Shown here piece after piece: positions 45,330 through 55,285 of a DNA stretch of 64,000 bases. The notes below the pieces were generated by a model. It was not told the origin of the DNA. It was given only the letters and a program-made list of their open reading frames with translations, and did no database searches. The position numbers and the translations under genes are program-made. Position 1 is the stretch's first letter; each line of letters starts with the position of its first letter. Source of the DNA: Durusdinium trenchii (taxonomy: Eukaryota; Sar; Dinophyceae; Suessiales; Symbiodiniaceae). Location of the stretch: the NCBI GenBank assembly GCA_963970005.1, contig CAXAMN010015335.1, positions 695,174 to 759,173 of the forward strand, in the 5' to 3' direction.

Positions 45330-46396
45330 ACCAACACAAATAATAGGTCAAATTTTCAATTTCTCCGGCCTCTGCTTGAAACAATCATGTCCCCTAAGCA
45401 TTCCCTAAAAATGGATTTGAAACAGGAAAATCCAACAAAATCCGAAATTCGTAGCAGAATGCCAAATAATTTCCCCAGCGCTATTCCATCTGCTGCAGGG
45501 AGAACACATATTCTCGGAAAGGCTGTGCATCATACCTATACCGGATACCACGTTTAAATTATACCGGCATAGACCCCAGATAGCACTTCAAGAAAAGTTG
45601 GACACCATGGCAAGAGCGGGAGACAAGCTTGGGAGACATCCCACTCAAAGCCGGGGAAACGATGGAAAAGCTAAACAAGACCTAAGTCATCTTATAACAG
45701 CATCCGCGTCAAAGGCAGGCAAGAAAATGACAAGGCGGCAGCGGCAGCCAAGAGCGAAATCAGGAACAGAGACAAGCTTGGGAAACACGGCGGCAGCGGC
45801 AGCCAAGAGCGAAATCATGAAGGGAGACAAGCTTGAGAGACAAGGCGGCAGCGGCAGCCAAAAGCGAAATCAGGAAGGGAGACAAGCTTGGGAGACAAGC
45901 GGGCAGCGGCAGCCAAGAGCGAAATCATGGAGACAAGCTTGGGAAACAAGGCGGCAGCGGCAGCCAAGAGCGAAGTTATGAAGGGAGACAAGCTTGGGGA
46001 GACAAGCCGGCAGCGGCAGCCAAAAGCGAAATCATGAAGGGAGNNNNNNNNNNGGCAGCGGCAGCCAAAAGCGAAATCATGAAGGGAGACAAGCTTGGGA
46101 AACAAGGCGGCAGCGGCAGCCAATTTCCGCAATCCAGAACCCATCCATTGAGAAGTAAGAACCCCTATAGCTTCCAGCTATCTGGGGAAAAAGTTCAGGT
46201 CCATCTGCACTTTTGCGTCCTTTAAGCCAATGCAAGTGGTCGGGCACAACCTTTGTGTAGGGATGCCGTAAGCAACTGCACATACTTCAACAATTTGGGC
46301 ACCCCCAAATGGGCCACATTGCAAAAAAATGTGACATGGAAGGAGGCATACAAGCACCGCAATGCGTTGCCCGGCAGCATGTTGGACGAGCGACAT
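45330..46396 (-). pseudogene. Duplicate of the 46826-47383 gene, split by a minisatellite
   Basis: From an ATG at 46396 the frame reads MSLVQHAAGQRIAV, matching MLLVQHAAGQHTAV of the neighbouring copy, and the DNA matches down to about 46195. The match resumes near 45545 (VLPAADGIALGKLFGILL against the neighbour's VFPAAGRILLAGEVDWYSG) and fades by 45330. Between them sit the 55-bp tandem repeats. The copy is therefore split and should be non-functional unless the insert is spliced out. Confidence 0.55.
45619..46125. repeat. 55-bp minisatellite, about 7-8 units, with 10-N gap
   Basis: Units have GGCGGCAGCGGCAGCCAA, then (A/G)AGCGAAATCATGAAGGGAG and ACAAGCTTGGGAAACAA. Starts near 45734, 45789, 45844, 45899 and 45950 show a 51-55-bp period. 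A gap at 46044-46053 means copy number is not reliable. The array lies inside the duplicated sequence described above. Confidence 0.85.
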
Positions 46397-46751
46397 GACG
46401 TCATATGTTGAGCAAAATGATCATATGTTGAGCATTTTTTGCTAACAACATCAGCAAAACATGAAACTTAAGAAAAAGGAAGCGCCTGGTGTCGGTGTGT
46501 GTGGTTTGTACAGTCTTCTGTGTGCATCACCAGGCCGTGTGGCTTGTTGCTCGGCCAGCGTGTTGTGCGCTTCGATGCTGGATCGTTGGCTGCCGAATCA
46601 ATAATAACCTGGATTGTTGTTCAATGGAAACCAATCGTACTGTAGTGACTCTATAGTCACCAACTGTAGTCACTGTAGTTCACTGTAGTCACCAACTCTC
46701 ACCTCAACGAACACCTAGGACCTAGTTCCTTTGTTCCTTTTTGTGGCAACA
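46397..46751. other. No gene seen
   Basis: AGTTCACTGTAGTCACCAACT and similar phrases are repeated two to three times near 46640-46700. No coding frame. Confidence 0.4.
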
Positions 46752-46881
46752 TGTCCCAAACACTCCATGTGCTTTTTTTCTGCCAGATTTAATGTGTCGT
46801 AATTCTTGCATATGTTTGCTCTACATTAGGGTGGTTGACCTTGGGGAGGGGGGCGCATATATTCCAGTCTCTTTTTTCGTG
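46752..46881. mobile_element. M1 family inverted-repeat element
   Basis: CCCAAACACTCCATGTGC at the left and GGTGGTTGACCTTGGGGAGG plus ATATATTCCAGTCTC at the right. It lies at the same position relative to the duplicated gene as the copy at 47917-48008. Confidence 0.55.
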
Positions 46882-47383
46882 CACCTGAGTAAAAAGAATG
46901 TCTCAGCCACAGCCCAAACTCATCAACCCGACGTTCTGCGGCTGGCCATTCCAAACTGCCATGGTCTTCACACTCAAACTTTGGGCTTCCCTTAAACCAA
47001 TTCTCCCTATTTGTGAAAAAAATCAAGTCAATGGCGTTTTTGCTGTCCAACAGGGCACCTCCAACATAAAGGATCCGATCCTCTTGCCTCGACTTGAAAC
47101 AGGGAAATCCCCGATAGGTACCAGAATACCAATCAACTTCCCCAGCGAGTAGTATTCTACCTGCTGCAGGGAAAACACATGTCTCATCATAACAAGTTCC
47201 GGCCCATCTGCAATTTTGCGCCCAACAGGTGTAGGGATACAGTAAGCGCCTGTCCACTGTACATATTTCGCACACCTCCAAATGGACCACATTGCAAAAG
47301 AATGCAGCATGGTGCTGGCGAGAGGAATGCAACGGTAGGGGCACTGCAGTGTGTTGTCCGGCAGCATGTTGGACGAGCAACAT
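46826..47383 (-). CDS. ORF, 185 residues, intact member of a tandem duplication
   Basis: It opens at an ATG (MLLVQHAAGQHTAV) and is open to 46826, where the stop lies in the M1 element, so the native C-terminus has probably been lost or altered. The middle is cysteine-rich (VCEICTVDRRL, CWAQNCRWAGTCYDETC). The following segment (GTYRGFPCFKSRQEDRILYV then GGALLDSKNAIDLIFFTNRE) has good texture. Partial copies lie on both sides (45330-46396 and 48009-48125). I do not recognise the family; it could be a gene or part of a larger repetitive element. Confidence 0.45.
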   Translation of the reverse strand: MLLVQHAAGQHTAVPLPLHSSRQHHAAFFCNVVHLEVCEICTVDRRLLYPYTCWAQNCRWAGTCYDETCVFPAAGRILLAGEVDWYSGTYRGFPCFKSRQEDRILYVGGALLDSKNAIDLIFFTNRENWFKGSPKFECEDHGSLEWPAAERRVDEFGLWLRHSFYSGARKKRLEYMRPPPQGQPP

Positions 47384-47916
47384 GACGTCATATGCTGAGC
47401 AAAGTCACCATATCATATCCCAAACAAAGTCTTTGCCACTCAACACCATCAGAACACAATAACTCAAGAAACAGAACACAAGCCTCTGGTGTGCATTGTG
47501 TGTGCGTGCCACCCGTATACGGAAGAACTGTGGTGCGCTCAGCACCTCGGCGGCGGAATCCTGGGAATCCCATGACGGATCGGACTTGACCTAATTACAG
47601 ATTGTGATTCGGAGTCTTCCGAGTGTTTCTGAGCCATTGTGAAAACCACAGGTTGGTGAATAGAACATCCCAGCAAAAGTGACCGGAGGTAATAGAACAC
47701 CAACCACTCAAAATATGGCAAACGGCTTCTGGCCAGTGGTGTTAACTACCGTAGCCGTATCCCAATGATCAAAGAATGTCGAACCCCCGGTGCTTGTTTA
47801 ATTAAAAGCCGAATTGACAGAATCCAAGGTTTTGTCTAGAGAGTGGCTCATATTGTCACCTTGGATCACCTTGGCAGTTTAAACAGGTCACATTGATGAG
47901 GTGCGTGGAACAGAAT
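47384..47916. other. No gene seen
   Basis: Immediately upstream of the intact copy; TGACGTCATATGCTGAGCAAA is shared with the region upstream of the split copy (46396-46430), so it belongs to the duplicated unit. Confidence 0.4.
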
Positions 47917-48125
47917 CCCAAACACAGCCAGACCGATCGGGCCAGGGGTGGTTGATTTCAGGGGTCAATCTGGGTATATATTCCAGTCCCATGGAGTATC
48001 TGGGAGTGTTGCAGCCTCAAAAATAATCAACCCGACGTTCTCCAGCTGGCTATTCCAACTGCCTGGGAGTCAAGTCATTCGCGATCTTCGTCCAACAGGC
48101 CAACTCAGTGCCACTCGAGAAAGCT
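47917..48125. repeat. M1 element plus third partial copy of the duplicated gene
   Basis: 47917-48008 is an M1 element (CCCAAACAC ... CCAGTCCCATGGAGTATCTGGG). From 48009, AATCAACCCGACGTTCT and GCTGGCTATTCCAACTGCC match 46920-46965, the 3' end of the intact copy, in the same orientation. The rest of this copy was not found. Confidence 0.5.
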
Positions 48126-48863
48126 GCTCTGTATCCGGTCCCTGCCCGACTGTTCGACTTAGCTCAGTAGATCCCCCAGAAGAGAAATATGTTTTAAAGA
48201 ATGCAACTTAGCAACTTTGTGTTCAGGAACTGCTTCGGAACCGGTCTTGGACTGAGTTATATAGCACCCTTTGGCAAGCTGCCACATGCCCTAGTTCACA
48301 GAAGACAAGCCAAATAGGAAACCTCCTGAAGAAGCAAAACTATACAACTATGCTATATGTAACGGTGGTATTTCTGCCAACCTGGCTTGAAGGTTGCCAG
48401 TTCAACATTGTTGGGTCCTGATATATTATTGATTTGTTGAAGCCGTTTGAACGCACACTAACTCAATCTGCTGAACACATTGCAAATCATTGATAAATTC
48501 CAAACTGTTTCTGTTTGCATGCAAGGGGGTCCATCTGCTCTTGCCACATTCGCACACATAGAAAGGACGCCAAGAAAACTCATCGTACAAAATTGTAGAG
48601 CACACATATTGCTTCGGGTCGTTTCTGCTTGTGGCAATTTCAATTTCATGTGGTTTTGCCTCTGGGGAATCTGCAGTCAGCAGTCTTCAAAACTTGCAAT
48701 CTAGTCGCCAAAATACGTCGACGACCTCCAACAATGCTGAGCGAACCAGGAACTGTTTACAATCTATTAATCATCTCTTGAAACCCTAGCAACAAGCTCG
48801 CTTGCTCAAATTCTTCGCTCGCTCGCTCGCTCGCTCGTGTCGTTCACAAGAAAAAGGACGTCG
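48126..48863. other. No gene supported; (CTCG)n tract
   Basis: A tetranucleotide (CTCG)n tract lies at 48815-48838, directly beyond the stop of the next minus-strand ORF. Nothing else was seen. Confidence 0.4.
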
Positions 48864-49070
48864 CTAAAGACCTTTGAAGGTCTCTGGAGGCAGGGCCAGC
48901 TCAGCCCATCGCCGCTTCAACTCCATCAGGCGCTCCTCCTCTCGGTCAGCGGCGTCCTTCTTTGAAACATGCTGGAGGTAAACTTTCTCCTCAGGACAGC
49001 CAGGCTCGTGTAGACTTCCACGAACAGGTGGAATCAACCGCTTGTTTGTACGAGTCTTCCCAGGGGCCAT
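48864..49070 (-). CDS. Small ORF, 68 residues, charged helix
   Basis: From the ATG at 49070 it reads MAPGKTRTNKRLIPPVRGSL, then a long charged helix (KKDAADREEERLMELKRRWA) and ends ETFKGL. The first codons overlap an M3-type phrase (GGGGCCATGCCATCCACTTC), so an upstream exon joined after GGGAAG is an alternative. The coding texture is among the best of the small frames. No family recognised. Confidence 0.45.
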   Translation of the reverse strand: MAPGKTRTNKRLIPPVRGSLHEPGCPEEKVYLQHVSKKDAADREEERLMELKRRWAELALPPETFKGL

Positions 49071-49456
49071 GCCATCCACTTCAATCCCAATCAGTGTGCA
49101 CTCGATGGGGCCCTACAGAAATATGTATATAACATTATAAAACCAGCTTCCTTTGTAATAGTGTGGACTTGTGAGGATCCAATGTCAGTCTATAGGGGAG
49201 CGGTGGCGAAAGATCAATGAATTCTGAGCCAGAAGGAGAAAGGAGCAACCATGACTCACACTGGATGCCCAAACCATGGTTAATCATGAATCAACATAGC
49301 CTTGTGCCGGCAAATGTTTTTCCTGAAGAGTTGTTATGAGTTTTTCAGTGGAGGCAACTTCTGGACTCCCGCCTCGGAGGTTCTAGCGTCCACTTCTTGA
49401 GCGAAACCCAATACTCCGGCCGCTTGGCCCATGGCGAAGCATGGAACAACTAACTA
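49071..49456. other. No gene seen
   Basis: Only short frames; GGTTCTAGCGTCCACTTC near 49380 resembles an M3 arm. Confidence 0.35.
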
Positions 49457-49555
49457 CCCTCCCTCCAACAATCATGGAAGTGGACAATGGCCTCCTGGAA
49501 TACGTTTCTCCTCGACAAGCGGGAGGTTGTCCACTTCCATGCTTGTTGGGTGTCG
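49457..49555. mobile_element. M3 family inverted-repeat element, reference copy
   Basis: CCTCCAACAATCATGGAAGT plus GGACAATGGCCTCC at the left pairs with GGAGGTTGTCCACTTCCATG plus CTTGTTGGGTG at the right, giving roughly 35-bp arms around CTCCTCGACAAG. Confidence 0.65.
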
Positions 49556-49676
49556 AGCATAAAGATCGTCAAGCAAAGCGTGGATACACAGGGAATGGCG
49601 GGACATAGTTCCTATAAAGGTCAACCAAGCGGATCCTGTCTCACTGACTTGCCAAGCATCTGTGAAAGTTGGATCA

Positions 49677-49776
49677 TCAGGCGAAGTCTTTTCGAGCACG
49701 GTGGAGAAGCTCTCCAAGCTGCCGCTGAAAAGGATCAAACCACCTAGTGTTTGCCGGCGACGCTTGCTCAAAATTG
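49677..49776 (-). CDS. Candidate 3' terminal exon, 100 bp
   Basis: It follows an ACGTACCTCAG acceptor and reads NFEQASPANTRWFDPFQRQL then GELLHRARKDFA and a TGA. Another minus-strand frame over the same bases is also open (49472-49771) but runs into the M3 element. No family recognised. Confidence 0.35.
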
Positions 49777-50389
49777 CTGAGGTACGTCTTTCTTGCGGAG
49801 GGTCTACAGGGTCCAGCTACTACTAGTATTATAATAGAAGTCCTGAGGTCCTGACAATAGGCTTTGCTTTTCACAACCTCGTGTGGTGACCACAACTACT
49901 GATTGCTACTTGTCATATAATAGAACATATTCTCAAACTAGAACAGATTCTGATCAATCCTTAGATCTAGGGCCTCCGATGGCCTTGGACACTTTGCCTT
50001 GATCGCATGTCTTGCAGGCCCCGCTGAACGGGCGGGGGGCTTCGACCTTAAAGAAGCCAAACCATATGATTGGCTCAATTGCATTGCATCATGTAAACAC
50101 ACAGGAGGCTCAATGATCTTCGACCAACTTCGATCACATGATTGGCTGTTCAACTCCTTGGGAGATATGAGAGTCTCTGGGTGTAAATCTTTATAGGGAG
50201 GCCCCCTGGAAAGCACAGCCAAGGAGTCTTCTCTTCTGCTCGACCGAAGGCCCCAAAGGCCCCGAAGGAAGTAGGGATGGTGGAGCCATGCTAGTTGTTT
50301 TCGGGACTCCAGTGAACCAACAGGATGTCCACTGCATTCCAAGACTCCAAAACTCCAAAGCCGATTCAGGCATATTCATGGTTTCCAAT
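49777..50389. other. No gene recognised
   Basis: CATATGATTGGCTCAA and CACATGATTGGCTGTTCAA, 80 bp apart near 50065 and 50135, are a short direct repeat with CAT.TGATTGGCT in common. A minus-strand frame is open over the region without clear texture. Confidence 0.3.
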
Positions 50390-50475
50390 CCCAAACATAC
50401 CTATATACATTATGTTGGCTTCGGGGGTCAACGAATGCATCTATTCCAATCACACCGGTCGTGTCTGGGAATGAC
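50390..50475. mobile_element. M1 family element, degenerate
   Basis: CCCAAACATACCTATATACA at the left and GCATCTATTCCAATCACACC plus GTGTCTGGGA at the right fit the M1 pattern around GGGGGTCAACGA. Confidence 0.45.
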
Positions 50476-50656
50476 CAGTAACCACACTTCTGTGTTGAAT
50501 GATCTCCTGGATTTGCTTTCGGAACCCACCAAAAAAAAGAAAAGACACACATGTTTCCCCATGCCACGGGATTGATCCAGTTCGGGCAAAAAAACGCCAA
50601 AAAAACACACACTCAGGAAAGTAGGCCTAGGCCACCTACCCAGGCAGTAGATAGCC

Positions 50657-50816
50657 TTAAACCTGTTTTGGCCATCGACATCTCCTCAGTTCCACCAGGA
50701 CATCTCCACCGAGATCCGAGCTACAGCGCGGCAGCTTCCGGGCCTCCTGGGCCATCAGTGCGTTATTCTCCTGGCGCGACTTGGGGGAGGAGACTGGTGG
50801 GAACTGGTGATATGCC
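50657..50816 (-). CDS. Candidate 3' terminal exon, 52 residues
   Basis: It follows TTGACATTTCAG and reads AYHQFPPVSSPKSRQENNAL, then MAQEARKLPRCSSDLGGD, ending KQV and TAA. The final CAG before GTTTAA might instead be a donor. Acceptor, frame and composition agree. No family recognised. Confidence 0.35.
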
Positions 50817-50835
50817 CTGAAATGTCAATCAGCTT

Positions 50836-50913
50836 GAGACTCTTGATTTAGTAAACCCCCAAGCCTGAAGAGGTTGTTCCATTCAATTGGGGGAGGTTAT
50901 TAATCAAGAGTCG
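50836..50913. mobile_element. M4 family inverted-repeat element
   Basis: GAGACTCTTGATTTAGTAAA plus CCCCCAA pairs with TTGGGGGAGGTTATTAATCAAGAGTC, about 25 bp of imperfect arms. Compare 6646-6716. Confidence 0.5.
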
Positions 50914-52995
50914 ACAATGTGAGACTGTTCAGGAATGTTCAAGACCGGAAGACCTTTTATCGTTGGACAACTGGTTCGACAAATGACGAACTCATTTTTA
51001 CACAAACCGCTTGAACCCGTTGGCATAGCTTCTGACTATCCCTGCTAGGGGCCTGAGAGAAAAAAACGGCTCACACTTTTTAGAATCTGAAAAGCATTCT
51101 AGCATCGTCTAGAATCGTATAGAACACATGTATCATGGCTAACCATGTCTCATTGAGAGTCTTCCATCAGTGGACCAATTTTGCTGCCATGGGTCAATCA
51201 CACGCAAGGCAAAGTCCATCTGCAGCAGCTTCTCTCGGAGATCATCGCCATTGGTCATCGTTTCCTTGGTTCCGTGGGAAACACCGATGCCCGCTCAGAA
51301 GGACCAAGGAAAGTGGAAAACACCTTACTTGTGAAGTGTTCCTATGTGGCCTTCTGCAATATCATAGGCTTGTAATTAGGGATTGCAATTCTTCAATCAT
51401 TGCCCCTCTCTCCCCTCCAACAAGTAAGCAAACAAATCAGCTGTTTGTAAAAGGAAGTAGCCTTCCTTAGGGCCTTAGGGTCATTGTTCAGTTGCATGTT
51501 GCTTGTGTAGAGGGTATTTCAAGTGTCGCAGCGGGTTAATCAATGGCTGGTATATATTCACAAACATACAATCTGTTCGAGTAGTGCGGGGCATGGACAT
51601 GGGCAAAGAAGGAAATCGGTGAGAGTGAGTAGCACCACCGAGTGCTTCATCTAGTGCATCTAGAGCTAGTAAAGCGCGCTTCAGGTGGTGGTGTGTATGA
51701 GTCCAATGTTCAATCAAACTTTGGTTTGGCTACGGCTACACTGCCAAAAATGGGGAAGCCGCCCCATTGAGAATGGTCCTCCGCATGTGCGCTGAAGCTT
51801 TCACAAAGGTTTGTGATGTGTTACCCAAACACTTCATGGGACTGGCCTATTTACATACATGGAGTGGCTTCAGGAGTCAATTTAGGCATTGCATTCCATA
51901 TTTGTTAATCATTCCCTACAATGTAAGACATTGTAAAACCATGTCAAACTCCGTTGAACAGCCGTTTCCACATTTCACACCCAGTCTGTACTGCAGGGAA
52001 GCGAGATTACATCGGGATCAAGCACAGGAGTGTGGCCGATTCTTCCCAAGTATATGCTGGATTTCTCACGCATACCCTCTACATCTGACAAACATGGAAG
52101 TGGAAAAAAATGGCCGGTTGAAGTCGACTTTCCTCTTGGAAACAGGGGCTTTTTCATTTGTTGGAGGCAGGGCGTAGGTGCAACTGAAATGGTGATTACG
52201 GAGTCTATTTTGGCTTACTCTAAGGCTCTAAGGCAACAAGAAAATCCAATCCCAAAAGACACACTTCCTGATTCACATGCCAGCCTCGATGGCAACAAGT
52301 GTACGTTCAGCCGGTGGCTCGGAGTCAACCTGAGATTCGGCGATGGAAAACCCATCAATTCTTCAAAGAGATTCTCCACCCAAAAGGCTCACGATTGAGT
52401 CCACTCAAGTCCAGAAGAACGAACGCAACACCCTCGGATTGCCACACGTGAAGCAACTCCTGGGTGAACCCCAAACCGGCCAACGCGTCTCCAGGCACTC
52501 ATCCAGCCACAAAACCAGCAAGCGAACGAACAAACAAAGCATATCAATGCTCCAGAGCGCATGCATGTACAAAGTTACACTATGTTAAACTACAAGCAAT
52601 GGTAGATCCCAGCAGTTGCAAGATCTTGCAAGGTGTCCATCCCAATCAATATGATGGAACTTCGGACTTGGACCGATGAAGGGCTGATGACGTGATGAAG
52701 GATTGGTTCATAGACCATCCGTGGGACTAAAAGACCGCGCGCAGTTCTCAAAAGCGAGGATCCCCTTAAAGAGAGAACACCAATGCCTGCCACCTTCAAT
52801 CAAGGTTTCTCTGGGCCCAGAGTTGTGCCAGGAAAGACTTAGAGGGTCCATGCCTCTGGAAGCAGGATTGCCTCACACCTTTTGGGGCGGTTTAGGTGGT
52901 TTGAAAGCTCCCCTTGCGGCGACCCCACCGGCTCTTCGACTTGAGACACCAGAAGACGCACCCAAGCCACTGGCACAAAGGCACCATTGGTCCAG
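50914..52995. other. No gene supported
   Basis: It contains a degenerate M1 copy at 51823-51905 (CCCAAACACTTCATGGGACT ... GGCATTGCATTCC) and an M3 arm near 52088 (CATGGAAGTGGA). A plus-strand frame at 52880-52985 (ATPPALRLETPEDAPKPLAQ) could be an exon before the next entry but lacks clear ends. Confidence 0.3.
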
Positions 52996-53071
52996 GCATG
53001 GAGACCGCCCGCCTCAGCTGCCACCCCGCCGTCAGTTACGTGTGGGGCGGTTGCGAGATGCACTTCCAAAG
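52996..53071 (+). CDS. Candidate internal exon, 76 bp
   Basis: It is bounded by CACCATTGGTCCAG and GTACAG. The frame reads METARLSCHPAVSYVWGGCE and MHFQR. It is the only plus-strand candidate in the otherwise minus-strand 41-63 kb part. A minus-strand frame also crosses it. No family recognised. Confidence 0.28.
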
Positions 53072-53329
53072 GTACAGGTCACAGCCAACTTCAGAACATG
53101 ATGCCCAGACTCATCCGTGAAAAGGGGTCTCCAATAGATCCCCCCTACATGGAAGCAAGTGGGTTTGAATTGAACCACCCTCCATGTTCCGAGAGTTTTT
53201 CAGTTCGATGACGCCGCCCAAAGTTCCATAGGGGTGGTGATTTTTTTGGGGGAATGTTTTCGAGTTTGTCTGAGAATTGTGATTTTTTTCCCGGAAGTGC
53301 TCTAGAAGCATATCAGGAGCAACAAAAGG

Positions 53330-53860
53330 GTTAAGAGAAGAAACACCAGAGCTAGCGTGGCTCACAAAAGGTTTGCTACATTGGAATGATTCCTTCCTCG
53401 TCTGAAGTTTGTCCTCGGATGGCTCACAAAAAGTTTGCTGCCTTAGCATGGTTCCTTCCTGCTCTGAAGTTGTTTTTTCCCTCTGGTAGCTCACAAAAGT
53501 TCCATGACATTGGAACGGTCCTCCCCTAAACCTCACCCTAGTGTGGCCCATGAAGGGTCTCTAGACTCTAAACTCTATAATTGCTACATTGGACTGCATC
53601 CTTCCTCGTCTTAAATTTTAACCTTGGGTGGCTCATAAAAGGTCTGCTACGTTGGAGTCATCCCTTCCCTCTCTGAAATCTGCCCTCGGGCAGCTCCCTC
53701 TCCATGTTTATCTTCGGGTCACCCACAAAAGGTCTGCTACCTTAGCGTGGTGTTTGTTCCTCTGAAGTTTACTCTTATGGCGCCCTCCTACAAAAGGGCT
53801 GACGCTAGCACCTACAGGTGGCTCATAGAAGGTGTGCTACGTTGGAATGGGGCCACTTGC
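53330..53860. repeat. Degenerate tandem array, about 62-bp unit
   Basis: The phrases GGCTCACAAAAGGTTTGCTAC, TTGGAATG, CCTTCCTCGTCTGAAGTTT and GTCCTCGG recur six to seven times with drift (near 53358, 53418, 53480, 53585, 53645, 53725, 53820). One unit lacks part of the motif. No long frame crosses it on either strand after 53560. Confidence 0.7.
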
Positions 53861-54354
53861 AGCAGCACGGGGTCTTGACTGCAAGCAGCACAGCATTGGA
53901 AGGCTGGCGCTTGCAGCCAGACACACTCGTTAGAGCCCGTCACTGCAGCTTTGGAACTGATAGTGGGGTGGGCACTCCTAATTATATACTGTACTAACCA
54001 TCTCGACCTAGAACCCCGACTCTATGCAAAACATGTACAACACCCAAACAAACTCAAGGCAATGCATGATTCTGGGTGTTTCCATGCCAAGTGATAATGT
54101 TTTAAAGGGATTCACTGGAGTGGATGTTGCTGGATTCTCGAAAACGGTTTCATGCACTTCAATGCGCCCAATATACAGTAGTAGCCCCGTTGCCCACCAG
54201 GGAAATTCACATGAACACATGCCGGTCCAATCCGGTTTCTCTCCTTACGATTTTTTGTTTGAATCCTTACGACCGTCGACCGTCGGTGATAAATTGCTAG
54301 AACGCATGGAAAACCCAATGGGAACGGGTTCATGCACCATCTCCTCCAAGACAC
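53861..54354. other. No gene seen
   Basis: Frames are short or without texture. Nothing repetitive was matched. Confidence 0.35.
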
Positions 54355-54555
54355 CGAACTCTCAAGCAGGCTGCGACGCAGCTGTCTCAAACTGGGGACG
54401 ATGGCAATGGCTTGGACTTCGCTGACTTCGCGTGGGAGGTCCTCCACACCGTCGAAGAGCTTCTGGTTCATGAAATCCTTGCTCTCAAACCCAGTGGATC
54501 CGGGTTTGAAGCCGCAATAGGAGGTAACCAGTGGTTCCAAGGACCCTGCTTCCTT
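54355..54555 (-). CDS. Candidate internal exon, 201 bp, 67 codons
   Basis: A GCAGTTAG acceptor and a GTGTCT donor enclose exactly 67 codons. The peptide reads KEAGSLEPLVTSYCGFKPGS, then SKDFMNQKLFDGVEDLPREV and SEVQAIAIVPSLRQLRRSLL. It is balanced, moderately acidic then basic, and clearly protein-like. This is the longest splice-bounded candidate. I do not recognise the domain. Confidence 0.42.
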
Positions 54556-55285
54556 CTAACTGCGTAGTGAAATGATTGAAATCCAGCGCCTTTGGGGTGG
54601 AGTGGATGTTCGGCCCCTGCAGGGGGACACTCCGGCCCCTGCTGGGTGGAGAAAGCAAGACTGGCATTCAACTTGCAGTTTCGACCTTGATAGTGCTTCG
54701 TAGCATTCCAAAAGGTCTCGTGAAATATATCTTAGGGCTCACTATGGGTGAAATTTTGGCTGTGGACTTTGTGTCAGGCATGGTTCATTTCCAGGCGTTG
54801 GTTAATGTAGCAAAATTTTGGGACGCGACTTGCGCAAATGTTTTTGCACATCACGCGGGTGAGGAGGCAACTGATATGAACTATTTTTGTGCACTTGGCC
54901 AGCCAGTTGGCCGATTTGGGAAACAGATTCCCAATTCTGACCATTGACTACACGTTGGATGTGTTGTTCTCAAGCCCTCAGGTTTTGTCACCACTAGGTG
55001 TTGGTCACCAGCCGTTTTCAATTGCTGACTCATATAATGTGGACCCATGCTTGGTAAACCAACCCCAAAATGAAGCTAGACAACCCACCGCCCTGATTAC
55101 AAAAGGCTTTAAATAAAGCTCAACATTCGCCAATAGAAATATCTTTCTTAACATGCAGAAATGCATTTTTATACGCAAAAAACACTATATCTTTAAATCA
55201 ATCAAAGCATACTCTTAAAACATTTGTAAGACAGCTATAACAAATATGTACCAAGAAACATTGCGCGTCACACCCACACTTTTTT
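54556..55285. other. No gene recognised
   Basis: A 123-codon plus-strand frame (54576-54947) is open but its start overlaps the minus-strand exon region and no domain was seen. 55120-55260 is AT-rich. Confidence 0.3.

Noticed and set aside
52203-52222. Possible dinoflagellate spliced-leader relic (CTATTTTGGCTTACT)
   Set aside because: It differs from the conserved CCATTTTGGCTCAAG at several positions and is not next to a recognised gene.
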